A DNA stretch of 64,000 nucleotides, taken from NCBI GenBank assembly GCA_030654075.1, contig JAURYB010000026.1, positions 1-64,000 of the forward strand, written 5' to 3'. Within the stretch, counting starts at the first letter, position 1, and each line of letters begins with the position of its first letter. The DNA comes from Bacteroidales bacterium (lineage in GTDB: Bacteria > Bacteroidota > Bacteroidia > Bacteroidales > UBA4417). The notes below the pieces were generated by a model that saw only the letters and a program-made list of their open reading frames with translations, was not told the DNA's origin and ran no database searches. A program made the translations under genes and the position numbers. Below are positions 43,488 through 51,716 of the stretch, in pieces.

Positions 43488-45410
43488 TTAAAAATTCCAG
43501 AGGTAAACAAATATCAGAACCAGCGCTATTGCACCGCTTACAAAAACGTAACCGTATTGTTGCAATCTGCCCGACTGGAAATTCTTTATTAAATTGGAAG
43601 TATTATCGACTGTGCGTGCAACCAGGTTCATAAAACCATCCACAATATGCCTGTCGAACCATGCAACAGGTTGTGAAATATATCTGAAAATGATCTTTTT
43701 TGTTACAAAGAGATACACTTCATCCATGTAAAATTTATGATAAGCCCATTTGTAACCGTTGCCAAAAACTCCGGCAAGTTTATCAGGTAAACCATTTGAT
43801 TTCATATACATAGCCGTTGCGCCTCCTATACCTAACAATGCAATTAATACGGAAGGAATAGCGATGCTCCAATCAAGGTGAGCTTCAAAAGGCAAACCAT
43901 CAGATGTGACCAACTCATTAAAAGGAAGGAAACCTGCAAAAACAGCGCCGAATGCTAGTACCATCAAAGGTATTGTCATAACATAAGGTGCCTCGTGTGG
44001 TGTGTGATGGTAATGAGTTGCTTTGCCCCAGAAGATGCTGAAATACAGGCGGAACATATAGAAAGCTGTTAAGCCAGCCACGAGGTATTCAATGGAGAAA
44101 AGAATTTTATTGTGATGCCATGCGGCAACCATAATTTCGTCCTTGCTCCAGAAACCGGATAAAGGAGGAATACCGGCAATAGTGATACAAGCAATAAGGA
44201 AAGTAGCGTGTGTGATTGGCAAATATTTGCGAAGACCGCCCATATCCTTCATATCGTTGCTGTGAACAGCATGAATGATTGCACCTGCACCTAGGAATAA
44301 TAATGCTTTGAACATAGCATGTGTGAACAAATGGAAGTTACCAGCCATAAAACCAAGCCCATCATGCCCACCATATCCCGAAACACCAAGTGCCAGCATC
44401 ATATAACCAATTTGCGACATGGTTGAATAGGCAAGTACACGTTTTATATCCGTTTGTGTACAGGCAATAATTGCCGCAAACAGTGACGAAATACCGCCGA
44501 CCCATGCAACAACCGTAAGCGCATCAGGAGCTCCAAGAGCATACACCGGGAAAAGACGTGCTACAAGGTAAACCCCGGCCACCACCATGGTTGCAGCATG
44601 GATAAGCGCTGAAACAGGTGTCGGGCCTTCCATAGCATCCGGCAACCAGACATGTAAAGGAAACATAGCAGATTTACCTGCACCGCCCATAAAGATAAAG
44701 ATCAGTGACCAGGTTAGAACTGACATTCCCATAAATGCTGCTCCGCCAGGCATTGTGATTGCCGGTCCGGTTGGACTTGTAAGAAGCTGAAAGTCAAATG
44801 TTCCGGTATTGAATGAAAGGATCAGGATACCGATAAGGAATCCAAGGTCAGCAAAACGAGTAACTATAAACGCTTTTTTAGATGCGGCAACTGCACTTGG
44901 TTTTTCGTAATAGAAACCAATTAAAAGGAAGGATGAAACCCCTACAAGTTCCCAGAAAATATACATCTGGAAAATATTGGTGGCCAAAACCAAACCAAGC
45001 ATTGAAAAACTGAACAACGAAAGAAACGAAAAGAACCTGTGGTATCCGCGTTCGCCTTTCATATAACCGATACTGTAAATGTGCACCATCAGCGAAACCG
45101 TGGTGATAACGATCAGCATCATAACTGAAATCGGATCAATCAGGGCACCAATATTGATGGTAAGCTTATCAGTTAAATGAAGCCATGTAATTTCGAAGGC
45201 TTTTATCGATTTGTAACCGGTTTCAGCAAGATGATCGGTCCAGAAATAACGAATGGCAGTGATATACGAAAGTATAGCTGCTATAGCTAAGCCGGAAGTA
45301 CCGATTAGTCCTGAAACAATGGGTTTCATTTTGTGCCCGGTAAGTCCTATAAATATAAACAGTAAAAAAGGAATCAGCGGGATAAGTAATGTATACGTGT
45401 AGTCGACCAT
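43488..45410 (-). CDS. nuoL: NADH-quinone oxidoreductase subunit L
   Basis: The protein is 640 aa. It contains IFWELVGVSSFLLIGFYYEK, GAGKSAMFPLHVWLPDAMEG followed by PTPVSALIHAATMVVAGVYL, and the long C-terminal amphipathic region that runs along the membrane arm, here ending with a terminal helix GYVFVSGAIALVLIFVYLWN. It is the distal proton-pumping module. The upstream spacer contains a heptad array (45417-45458) and an octad array. Confidence 0.95.
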   Translation of the reverse strand: MVDYTYTLLIPLIPFLLFIFIGLTGHKMKPIVSGLIGTSGLAIAAILSYITAIRYFWTDHLAETGYKSIKAFEITWLHLTDKLTINIGALIDPISVMMLIVITTVSLMVHIYSIGYMKGERGYHRFFSFLSLFSFSMLGLVLATNIFQMYIFWELVGVSSFLLIGFYYEKPSAVAASKKAFIVTRFADLGFLIGILILSFNTGTFDFQLLTSPTGPAITMPGGAAFMGMSVLTWSLIFIFMGGAGKSAMFPLHVWLPDAMEGPTPVSALIHAATMVVAGVYLVARLFPVYALGAPDALTVVAWVGGISSLFAAIIACTQTDIKRVLAYSTMSQIGYMMLALGVSGYGGHDGLGFMAGNFHLFTHAMFKALLFLGAGAIIHAVHSNDMKDMGGLRKYLPITHATFLIACITIAGIPPLSGFWSKDEIMVAAWHHNKILFSIEYLVAGLTAFYMFRLYFSIFWGKATHYHHTPHEAPYVMTIPLMVLAFGAVFAGFLPFNELVTSDGLPFEAHLDWSIAIPSVLIALLGIGGATAMYMKSNGLPDKLAGVFGNGYKWAYHKFYMDEVYLFVTKKIIFRYISQPVAWFDRHIVDGFMNLVARTVDNTSNLIKNFQSGRLQQYGYVFVSGAIALVLIFVYLWNF

Positions 45411-45416
45411 ATTATT

Positions 45417-45458
45417 GGGAAATGGTTAATGGAAAATAGTTATTGGTTAATGGTCATT
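45417..45458. repeat. Heptad array G (GGTTAAT / GGAAAAT, 6 units) upstream of nuoL
   Basis: Six 7-bp units (GGGAAAT, GGTTAAT, GGAAAAT, AGTTATT, GGTTAAT, GGTCATT) begin 6 bp upstream of the nuoL start codon. Sequence type is the same as array E. Confidence 0.82.
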
Positions 45459-45494
45459 CTTTTGTTATTGGTTGTAATGATTTTCATTCTGCAG

Positions 45495-45526
45495 ATTTTC
45501 AAATTTTCAAATCTCCACATTTTCAA
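45495..45526. repeat. Octad array (ATTTTCAA, 4 units) at the nuoK stop
   Basis: Units ATTTTCAA, ATTTTCAA, ATCTCCAC and ATTTTCAA have an 8-bp step and end 1 bp before the nuoK stop codon (45528-45530). It is the reverse complement type of the octad array at 58971-59002. Confidence 0.8.
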
Positions 45527-45527
45527 A

Positions 45528-45845
45528 TTAAAACTTCATTTCGTCAACATTATCAACATCAATCGACCTGAAATTACGGTAAATATTGATGATGATAGCT
45601 ATAGCCACGGCAGCTTCAGCAGCAGCAATCGCAATAATGATCAGGGTGAAAAAATGCCCTTGCAGATTCTGTGGGTACAGGTATTTGTTGAAAGTAACAA
45701 AATTGATATTTACTGAGTTGAGTATCAGCTCGATTGACATGAGCATGGTTATCAGGTTTTTACGGGTAAGAAATCCATAAATTCCGATAAAAAACATCAG
45801 TGTGCTGATAATCAGAAAATATTGTATTGGGATGGATCCGGTCAT
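45528..45845 (-). CDS. nuoK: NADH-quinone oxidoreductase subunit K
   Basis: The protein is 105 aa with three helices. The conserved glutamates are in MSIELILNSVNINFVTF (second helix) and in the third helix within IIAIAAAEAAVAIAIIINIY. The initial MTGSIPIQYFLIISTLMFFI is typical. It forms part of the proton channel linking NuoH and the antiporter modules. Confidence 0.95.
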   Translation of the reverse strand: MTGSIPIQYFLIISTLMFFIGIYGFLTRKNLITMLMSIELILNSVNINFVTFNKYLYPQNLQGHFFTLIIIAIAAAEAAVAIAIIINIYRNFRSIDVDNVDEMKF

Positions 45846-45849
45846 GGGA

Positions 45850-45926
45850 TTTACAATTTACGATGTACAATGTACAATTTATGATTTTCTGTTAACGATT
45901 AACGATTTTCCATTAACGATTAACTA
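45850..45926. repeat. Heptad array H (TTTACnA / TTAACGA, 11 units) between nuoJ and nuoK
   Basis: Eleven 7-bp units change gradually from TTTACAA/TGTACAA to TTAACGA/TTTTCCA. The array starts 4 bp after the nuoK start codon region and its last unit TTAACTA contains the nuoJ stop codon (TAG on the minus strand). It fills the whole spacer. Confidence 0.9.
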
Positions 45927-46457
45927 TTTTTTTTCTTTAGCACTCACAATTCCGTCTTTTTCTTTACGAGCAACAATGATTGCACCGATAAGGGCAGCAA
46001 GCAACAGTATTGAAATAACTTCGAAAGGCAGTGCAAAACCGTCACGGTCATACGAAATCAAAGCGTTTCCAACGTCAGTTACTGTTGATGTTTGAGCTGG
46101 CAGATCCGAAGGAACGAAAGTAAATCTCAGAATGGTTAGCAATGTTAACAATGCACCAGCACCAACTGCCAATGCTGATAAAAGGCTCTGTTTCCTGTCG
46201 GCCATTATTGCTTTTTCGCTGATATGGCTGGTGAGCAGAACTGAAAAAATTATCAGCACTACAATACCACCGGCATATACCGTAAGTTGCACAGCGGCAA
46301 GGAAGGTATATTCAAGCATAAAATAAATAGCAGCGGTTGAAATGAGTACAAACAGAAGGTACACTGCGGCACGCAATATTTTCCGGCTTGTAACGGTGAG
46401 AACCGAAAACACCAGGATCATTCCGGCCAGAAGGTAAAACATTATTTCACTATTCAT
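45924..46457 (-). CDS. nuoJ: NADH-quinone oxidoreductase subunit J
   Basis: The protein is 177 aa with five helices: MFYLLAGMILVFSVLTVTS, AAVYLLFVLISTAAIYFMLE followed by YTFLAAVQLTVYAGGIVVLI. The third helix with YAGGIVVLI contains the pi-bulge region important for coupling. Its stop codon lies inside heptad array H, and its upstream spacer is unusually long because of a 63-bp tandem repeat. Confidence 0.94.
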   Translation of the reverse strand: MNSEIMFYLLAGMILVFSVLTVTSRKILRAAVYLLFVLISTAAIYFMLEYTFLAAVQLTVYAGGIVVLIIFSVLLTSHISEKAIMADRKQSLLSALAVGAGALLTLLTILRFTFVPSDLPAQTSTVTDVGNALISYDRDGFALPFEVISILLLAALIGAIIVARKEKDGIVSAKEKK

Positions 46458-46512
46458 TGTATTTTACTATTTAGATTTATAGAGGCTCTTTTGGGATGTT
46501 GTATTGTTTCAA

Positions 46513-46654
46513 TGGTCATTCAATTGTTGAAGACAGGGTTTTGTGAGTGTTTGAGTTGTAATAGTTGTCATTCAGTGGTCATTCAGTTGTTGAGGGCAGG
46601 GTATTGTGAGTGTTTGAGTTGTAATAGTTGTCATTCAGTGGTCATTCAGTTGTT
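46513..46654. repeat. 63-bp tandem repeat in the nuo operon
   Basis: Two full copies (46513-46575 and 46576-46638) differ at four positions. A third copy begins at 46639 and fades after about 16 bases. A short extra piece TGGTCATTCAGTTATTG recurs near 46691. Each copy starts TGGTCATTCA and ends TAGTTGTCATTCAG. The period is 9 x 7 bp. Confidence 0.9.
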
Positions 46655-46715
46655 GTTGGTTGAGTAATATTAGCTTTTGAGCAATGCTAGTGGTCATTCA
46701 GTTATTGTTCCTGGT

Positions 46716-46740
46716 GGCTTCGACTCCGCTCAGCCTGACA
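46716..46740. repeat. TTCGACTCCGCTCAG-type dispersed repeat, copy 2
   Basis: GGCTTCGACTCCGCTCAG followed by CCTGACA. Related copies are at 9459-9478 and, inverted, at 47386-47407, where CCCTGAGCGAAGCCGAAGGG occupies the nuoH-nuoI spacer. Confidence 0.65.
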
Positions 46741-46762
46741 AAGATTTTCAATCAGTTGTCAT

Positions 46763-46832
46763 TTTCACTTTTCACTTTTCACTATTCGTTATTCACTATT
46801 CGTTATTCACTATTCGTTATTCACTACTCCTT
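46763..46832. repeat. Heptad array I (TTTCACT / ATTCGTT / ATTCACT, 10 units) at the nuoI stop
   Basis: Three TTTCACT units are followed by alternating ATTCGTT and ATTCACT and a final ACTCCTT, all 7 bp apart. The nuoI stop codon (TAG, 46824-46826) lies inside the eighth to tenth units, and the array extends downstream of the gene. Confidence 0.92.
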
Positions 46833-47306
46833 AATCCCCTCCATGATCTTCGATCCTGGCTGGTTCAAGACTTTTGTAAATGTTGAGCGATCCCAATGAG
46901 CATGTTCAAATTTCTGTCCCATAACAATGGCATCCGAAGGACAGGCTCTTACACATAAATTGCAGAAAGTACACATTCCCAGGTGATAAATATGCTGGTC
47001 GATGATGCGTTTCTTTTTACCTTCTTCGTTCACAATGCTTTTGCTGATGATTTCGATGGAGCCGTTAGGGCAGGCGTTTTCGCAAAGACCGCAACCGGTA
47101 CATTTGTGTTCGTTGTTTTCGTTATGCGGCATAATCACTTCACCACGGAAGCGGTCGTACATTACGAGTGTATCGCGGTTTTCGGGATATTGCTGGGTAA
47201 CATTTTTCCAGGGAGTAAAAAAGTACTTTGCAGTAACTTTCATACCGGTCAGCAATGTCCAGACGCCACTAAAAATTTCAGCTATATAATTGAAGAATGA
47301 TTTCAT
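46824..47306 (-). CDS. nuoI: NADH-quinone oxidoreductase subunit I
   Basis: The protein is 160 aa. Two ferredoxin motifs, CTGCGLCENACP and CTFCNLCVRACP, bind the N6a and N6b [4Fe-4S] clusters that pass electrons to NuoB. An N-terminal amphipathic helix (FFNYIAEIFSGVWTLLTGMK) anchors it to the membrane arm. Because no NuoG, E or F is encoded in the operon, NuoI is probably the entry point for electrons or the docking site of an alternative donor. Confidence 0.95.
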   Translation of the reverse strand: MKSFFNYIAEIFSGVWTLLTGMKVTAKYFFTPWKNVTQQYPENRDTLVMYDRFRGEVIMPHNENNEHKCTGCGLCENACPNGSIEIISKSIVNEEGKKKRIIDQHIYHLGMCTFCNLCVRACPSDAIVMGQKFEHAHWDRSTFTKVLNQPGSKIMEGIKE

Positions 47307-47365
47307 TCGTTCCGATTTATTATTTACAAGTTTCCTGATTCAATATTGCAGGCAACAAATATTTG

Positions 47366-47407
47366 ATTTCACTATTAACTATTTTCACCCTGAGCGAAGC
47401 CGAAGGG
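47366..47407. repeat. Heptad array J (3 units) joined to an inverted TTCGGCTTCGC repeat
   Basis: ATTTCAC, TATTAAC and TATTTTC (47366-47386) are followed directly by CACCCTGAGCGAAGCCGAAG and GG (47386-47407), an inverted copy of the 46716 repeat. TATTCAC (47411-47417) then leads to the nuoH stop. Confidence 0.6.
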
Positions 47408-47420
47408 CACTATTCACTCC

Positions 47421-48509
47421 CTACCAGTGCCAGCCCAATAATACCATGGTTGCCATCAAAAGGATGTTGAACAGGTTTATAGGCAGAAGGTATTTCCATT
47501 CGAGTGTAAGAATCTGGTCGATACGTAAACGTGGGAAAGTCCATTTGAACCACATGATCAGGAAAATTATTCCAAATACTTTCAGGAAGAACCAAACGAG
47601 TCCCGGAATAAAATCCATTACATTATTAAATGCTGCCCAATCTCCAAAGTGGAATGGCATCCAGCCTCCGAGGAATACGATAGTTGCCATGGCAGCTACA
47701 ATAAACAGGTTGATATATTCAGCCAGGAAAAAGAATGCGAATTTGATACCCGAATATTCAGTGTGGAATCCGGCAGTAAGTTCTGATTCAGCTTCTGCAA
47801 GGTCAAAAGGACCGCGGTTGGTTTCGGCTGTACCTGCGATTACAAATACTGTGAATGCGATAAGTGCAGGAATATGTCCTTTAAAAAGGAACCATCCGCC
47901 ACGCTGAAGTTCAACAATTTCGGAAACCTGCATCGTACCAGCTAATATCACCATGGTAATGAGTGACATGCCAACCGAAAGTTCGTAGCTCACAATCTGA
48001 GCGCCACTACGCATACCACCGATCAATGAATATTTATTATTACTGGCCCATCCGGCAAGTAAAACACCAATTACGCCAACTGATGAAACAGCAGTTACGA
48101 AAAAGATACCTATGTCGAAATCAAGTGATTGCAGTCCCGGAGCAAACGGAATAACCGAAATAGTCAGGAAAGGCACAATGATAACAATGAAAGGAGCCAG
48201 GTTATAAAGGAATTTATCAACACTTTTTGGTGTGATCAACTCCTTCATCAGCAACTTGATAAAGTCGGCTATGGTTTGCAATAAACCCCAGGGACCAACA
48301 CGCATCGGGCCCAGACGTTGCTGGAATGCTGCGCAGACTTTGCGTTCGGCATACACCAGGAACAGTCCGAAAACGGCAATAAACAGGAGGTATAAAACTC
48401 CGATTATCGTCCATTCAATGATTGTTGTAAGTAATGGGGAAACGTTTTCAATCAATGCCTGGTGAATGGATTGAGTGATAGGCGTAAAATCGTATTTTTC
48501 GAATGCCAT
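47421..48509 (-). CDS. nuoH: NADH-quinone oxidoreductase subunit H
   Basis: The protein is 362 aa with eight or nine helices. It contains [20 protein letters not shown] followed by [11 protein letters not shown], and the acidic quinone-chamber loop [20 protein letters not shown] followed by HTEYSG. It forms the quinone tunnel with NuoB and NuoD. It follows nuoD directly, where many bacteria have nuoE, F and G. Confidence 0.95.
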   Translation of the reverse strand: MAFEKYDFTPITQSIHQALIENVSPLLTTIIEWTIIGVLYLLFIAVFGLFLVYAERKVCAAFQQRLGPMRVGPWGLLQTIADFIKLLMKELITPKSVDKFLYNLAPFIVIIVPFLTISVIPFAPGLQSLDFDIGIFFVTAVSSVGVIGVLLAGWASNNKYSLIGGMRSGAQIVSYELSVGMSLITMVILAGTMQVSEIVELQRGGWFLFKGHIPALIAFTVFVIAGTAETNRGPFDLAEAESELTAGFHTEYSGIKFAFFFLAEYINLFIVAAMATIVFLGGWMPFHFGDWAAFNNVMDFIPGLVWFFLKVFGIIFLIMWFKWTFPRLRIDQILTLEWKYLLPINLFNILLMATMVLLGWHW

Positions 48510-48564
48510 TATGAAATGGGTTTATCTGTTACGTTCTGTTTATAGTAAAAACACTATTCAGTGC

Positions 48565-49698
48565 TTATCTGTCAATATCAGGTATTACAAGGTCGAAAGT
48601 GGCCATAATAGCTACAAGGTCGGCGATTTTCCATCCTTTGGCGATATGGTTGATAGTGAAAAGGTTCGAGAATCCTGGTGAACGGAATTTTACACGGTAA
48701 GGATTTTTTTTGCCATCACTTACAATATATACTCCGAATTCGCCACGGGCTGATTCAACGCGCTGGTAAAATTCTCCTTCAGGTAATTTAATAACACCTT
48801 TCATTTTCACTGCAAAGTCACCTTCAGGAATATTGTCGATCAACTGCTCGATAATATTCATCGATTCCCACATTTCGTCCATCCTTACTTTCCAACGCAT
48901 AAACGAGTCGCCATCGGTACCCAGTTTTTCGTCGAACTTAATATAAGGATAAGCGCTGTAAGGATGATGTTTACGAACATCGCAGCTGAAACCGGAAGCG
49001 CGGCCGGTCGGACCGGTTACGCCAAAAGCTATGGCATCTTCTTTTGATAAAACGCCAACTCCTTTGGTACGGTTCTGGAAAATGATATTATCGGTAAGCA
49101 ACTTATCGTATTCAGGTAATTTCTTCCTGAATTTTGTGATAAATGCTTTTACGCTTTTCTGGAAGTTAGGATGTATATCAAACATCACACCGCCGGGAAC
49201 ACTGTAATTCAGCGTGAGACGGGCACCGCATGTTTCTTCAAAAATATCGAGGATATCTTCACGGTCGCGAAGACCGTAAAAGAAAGCTGTCAGCGCGCCA
49301 AGGTCCATACCTGATGCACACCACCACAACTGGTGCGAAGCCAGACGCTGCAGTTCATCAAAAATGGTACGAATGTATTTAACGCGTTCAGGAACTTCAA
49401 CCTGAAGCGCATTTTCGACACAAAGACAAACCGCTTCGTTGTTCATATGCGCTGACAAATAATCCATGCGGTCGGTAAGATGAACGATCTGAGGGTAGGA
49501 GAGGGCTTCGGTCATCTTTTCGATGCCGCTGTGAATGTAGCCGATATGCGGCTCTACATTATGCACGATTTCGCCTTCGAGCCTGGTGAGTAAACGCAGA
49601 ACACCGTGTGTACTCGGGTGCTGAGGACCTATATTAACAAGATACTCGTCAGCCTTGATCTCGTCGGTAATTATATATTTTTCACTGAATTCGGCCAT
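48565..49698 (-). CDS. nuoD: NADH-quinone oxidoreductase subunit D
   Basis: The protein is 377 aa. It contains NIGPQHPSTHGVLRLLTRLE, GYIHSGIEKMTEALSYPQIV, the quinone-site loop, FGVTGPTGRASGFSCDVRK and the C-terminal VIPDIDR. It starts 2 bp after nuoC, so C and D are separate proteins here, unlike the NuoCD fusion of Bacteroides and Escherichia. It forms the quinone-binding site with NuoB. Confidence 0.95.
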   Translation of the reverse strand: MAEFSEKYIITDEIKADEYLVNIGPQHPSTHGVLRLLTRLEGEIVHNVEPHIGYIHSGIEKMTEALSYPQIVHLTDRMDYLSAHMNNEAVCLCVENALQVEVPERVKYIRTIFDELQRLASHQLWWCASGMDLGALTAFFYGLRDREDILDIFEETCGARLTLNYSVPGGVMFDIHPNFQKSVKAFITKFRKKLPEYDKLLTDNIIFQNRTKGVGVLSKEDAIAFGVTGPTGRASGFSCDVRKHHPYSAYPYIKFDEKLGTDGDSFMRWKVRMDEMWESMNIIEQLIDNIPEGDFAVKMKGVIKLPEGEFYQRVESARGEFGVYIVSDGKKNPYRVKFRSPGFSNLFTINHIAKGWKIADLVAIMATFDLVIPDIDR

Positions 49699-49700
49699 AA

Positions 49701-50156
49701 CTATCTTTCTACAACGTGAATATCATCATGAAAATCTTTGCGAAGCGGATGTCCCCAGGTATCGTCGAGGAAATAACGACGGAGATTTGGATGATTATTA
49801 AATCTAATTCCCAGCAAATCATAGATTTCGCATTCGTGGAATTCGGCAGTTGGCCAGATATCCGAAACGGTATCCAATGTTGCTGTTTCCCTGTTTTCGG
49901 TATTAGCTTTTACAACCATGAAGTGCCTGTGTGAGGTCGATTCAAGATGGTAAACTACCTGTATAAATTCCGGGTAATCAACTCCGGTTTCGCAAACCAG
50001 GTAATCGAATGCCAGGCTGCTGTCGGATTTGATGTTTTGCATAAACGCATGCAGTTTGTCGTGGGCAACAGTAATTTCAGGGTACTGGCTGCCTTGTTTC
50101 ACGACTGCATCCGGGTTTGCAGATGTAAGCTGTTCTATAAGTTGTTCGTTTGTCAT
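49701..50156 (-). CDS. nuoC: NADH-quinone oxidoreductase subunit C
   Basis: The protein is about 151 aa from the ATG at 50154-50156 (MTNEQLIEQLTSANPDAVVK). Family motifs are FDYLVCETGVDYPEFIQVVY, then SDIWPTAEFHECEIYDLLGI followed by RFNNHPNLRRYFL and PLRKDFHD. The frame is open to 50345, but that extension crosses a palindromic repeat and would be a low-quality N-terminus; an ATG at 50261 is a further alternative. It is a structural subunit of the peripheral arm. Confidence 0.9.
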   Translation of the reverse strand: MTNEQLIEQLTSANPDAVVKQGSQYPEITVAHDKLHAFMQNIKSDSSLAFDYLVCETGVDYPEFIQVVYHLESTSHRHFMVVKANTENRETATLDTVSDIWPTAEFHECEIYDLLGIRFNNHPNLRRYFLDDTWGHPLRKDFHDDIHVVER

Positions 50157-50268
50157 GGCCTGATTGGTTTCGGATTGGGCTAGGTTCACTTCTTTATTCC
50201 TGCTGGTGACACTGAGTCCTATATCCTTATTTCCTTTTACCTTATTTTTTTTATTTACCATCCTGTCA

Positions 50269-50304
50269 AAACGCTGACTGGTCTTGCAGACGCTGTCAGG
50301 TTTT
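50269..50304. repeat. Palindromic CTGACAG element, copy 2
   Basis: GCTGACTGGTCTTGCAGACG followed by CTGTCAGG folds into a stem with loop TGC. It is the inverted relative of the element at 9409-9443, with five differences in about 34 positions. It lies in the nuoB-nuoC spacer. Confidence 0.7.
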
Positions 50305-50339
50305 CTCTTTCCCACTATCCCCACAATTTCCCGTCCTCT

Positions 50340-50374
50340 TTTCACTATTCACTATTCACTTATCACTTTTCACT
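50340..50374. repeat. Heptad array K (TTTCACT / ATTCACT, 5 units) at the nuoB stop
   Basis: Units TTTCACT, ATTCACT, ATTCACT, TATCACT and TTTCACT have a 7-bp step. The last unit plus the next base contains the nuoB stop codon (TAG on the minus strand, 50373-50375). Same type as array I at nuoI. Confidence 0.88.
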
Positions 50375-50909
50375 ATTTCTTCAGCTGCTTCTTGAAGTTC
50401 TTTTCTCTTTTTATCTTTTTCTGCAACTGCAGGAAAGCATACAAAAGTGCTTCGGGACGAGGCGGACAGCCTGGTACATAAATATCTACTGGAATCACGT
50501 GGTCGGCGCCTTTAACAATAGAATAGGAATTGTAATAGAAAGGTCCGCCGGATACCGCGCAAGCTCCCATGGCAATTACATATTTCGGATCGGCGATCTG
50601 ATCGTACAAACGTTTTAAAACAGGAGCCATCTTATAATTGATGGAACCCGAAATAATGATCATATCAGCCTGGCGGGGCGTAGCACGGGCAACTTCGTAA
50701 CCGAAGCGAGCCATATCATGCCTCGAAGCTCCTACTGCCATAAATTCGATGGCACAACAACGTGTTCCGAAAGTTAAGGGCCAGACCGAATTGGACCTGG
50801 CCCAATTAACAAGTGCATCAAGCTGTGTGAGTATTATGCTGCCTCCCTCGTATGAATCCAGAACCGGGAAGTCGTTTTTCTCAAATTCTTTTTTTGATGT
50901 TATTCCCAT
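50373..50909 (-). CDS. nuoB: NADH-quinone oxidoreductase subunit B
   Basis: The protein is 178 aa. The N2 [4Fe-4S] cluster ligands are visible: the Cys pair in [14 protein letters not shown], then [13 protein letters not shown] and [25 protein letters not shown] is also conserved. N2 reduces quinone at the junction with NuoD and NuoH. The start overlaps the end of nuoA by 10 bp. Confidence 0.95.
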   Translation of the reverse strand: MGITSKKEFEKNDFPVLDSYEGGSIILTQLDALVNWARSNSVWPLTFGTRCCAIEFMAVGASRHDMARFGYEVARATPRQADMIIISGSINYKMAPVLKRLYDQIADPKYVIAMGACAVSGGPFYYNSYSIVKGADHVIPVDIYVPGCPPRPEALLYAFLQLQKKIKREKNFKKQLKK

Positions 50910-51250
50910 TTCAATGCGTGTTTTTTCCAGCCGTATAAAAGGCCAAGACCTAAAATGAAGAAAAAGATAAGTATTTCAACGTAGCCTGTCATGCCTGCGT
51001 GTTTCATTACCACTGCCCAGGGGAAAACAAAAACGGTTTCCACATCGAAAATCAGGAAGATAATTGCAAACAGGTAATAGCCTACTGTGTATTGTAACCA
51101 GGAACCTCCGATGGTTTCAATACCGCATTCGTAAGGCTCGAATTTGGCTGGGTTATAAGATGTTGGCGGTACAAAACTGGAGAAAAGCATGGCTCCTCCC
51201 ACCAGTACCACGGCAACAATAAAGAAAAGCACTAAAGCGCTGCTATCCAT
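50900..51250 (-). CDS. nuoA: NADH-quinone oxidoreductase subunit A
   Basis: The protein is 116 aa with three helices. The conserved loop [15 protein letters not shown] with its acidic residues and Cys, and [17 protein letters not shown], are diagnostic. It is the first gene of the operon and follows a clear -7 box. Confidence 0.95.
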   Translation of the reverse strand: MDSSALVLFFIVAVVLVGGAMLFSSFVPPTSYNPAKFEPYECGIETIGGSWLQYTVGYYLFAIIFLIFDVETVFVFPWAVVMKHAGMTGYVEILIFFFILGLGLLYGWKKHALKWE

Positions 51251-51716
51251 GTTTTAACTTTTTTTGTGACGGTTTCGAGGCCGCAAAAGTATTGAATTGT
51301 TATTATTATATATGTACAAAAATTGATATAGCACTAATTTAGAATTTCTCTAAATTAAGTAATTACAATCTTAAATAGGTAGATGGATTCGTAATCAATT
51401 GAATATGTGTAACTAAGTCACTTTATTCCCCACTAAATTGGACCGGTTTTGAAGAAATTATTTACGTAGAATACGGAAAAAAGTTATCAACCGGGAGAAA
51501 TGTTGATAAGTGGGAGGGAGGGTTTAAATTGGTGAAATTTATTATCCCTCAATGCGAAAGGGGAATTTAAATTTTAAGCAAAACCAAAGCTAGTAAGCAG
51601 TTTTATTTTAAGTAAGAAGATGAAAGTTTAAATTTTGCAAGTATCTAATATCCAGTTAATCAGATTTAGTAAAGTACTTATTTTAAAAAGAAATGGTTTG
51701 CCAATGTCTTTTTTAC
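51251..51716. other. Intergenic region at the boundary of nuo and the defence-like island
   Basis: This 466-bp region contains the nuo -7 box and, near the middle, an 8-bp inverted repeat TTATCAAC/GTTGATAA (51484-51491 and 51502-51509) around a 10-nt loop, a possible operator or element end. Base composition changes to AT-rich here. No gene or attachment site was recognised. Confidence 0.5.
51284..51291 (-). promoter_or_regulatory. -7 box of the nuo operon
   Basis: The minus strand reads TACTTTTG, a perfect TAnnTTTG, 33 bp before the nuoA ATG at 51250. It is the only strong box before the eleven genes. Confidence 0.6.

Larger units (their letters stand above)
46458..46823. other. Long spacer between nuoI and nuoJ filled with repeats
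   Basis: This 366-bp stretch inside the nuo operon has no gene. It is composed of a 63-bp tandem repeat (46513-46654), a fourth partial copy near 46691, a TTCGACTCCGCTCAG repeat (46716-46740) and heptad array I (46763-46832). No promoter box with a good match was seen. Confidence 0.75.

Noticed and set aside
50157-50345. Longer nuoC with 63 extra N-terminal residues
   Set aside because: The extension is encoded partly by a palindromic repeat and is basic, with no similarity to NuoC.
51484-51509. Attachment site or transposon end at the TTATCAAC inverted repeat
   Set aside because: An isolated 8-bp inverted repeat without a second copy at the right island edge is not enough evidence.
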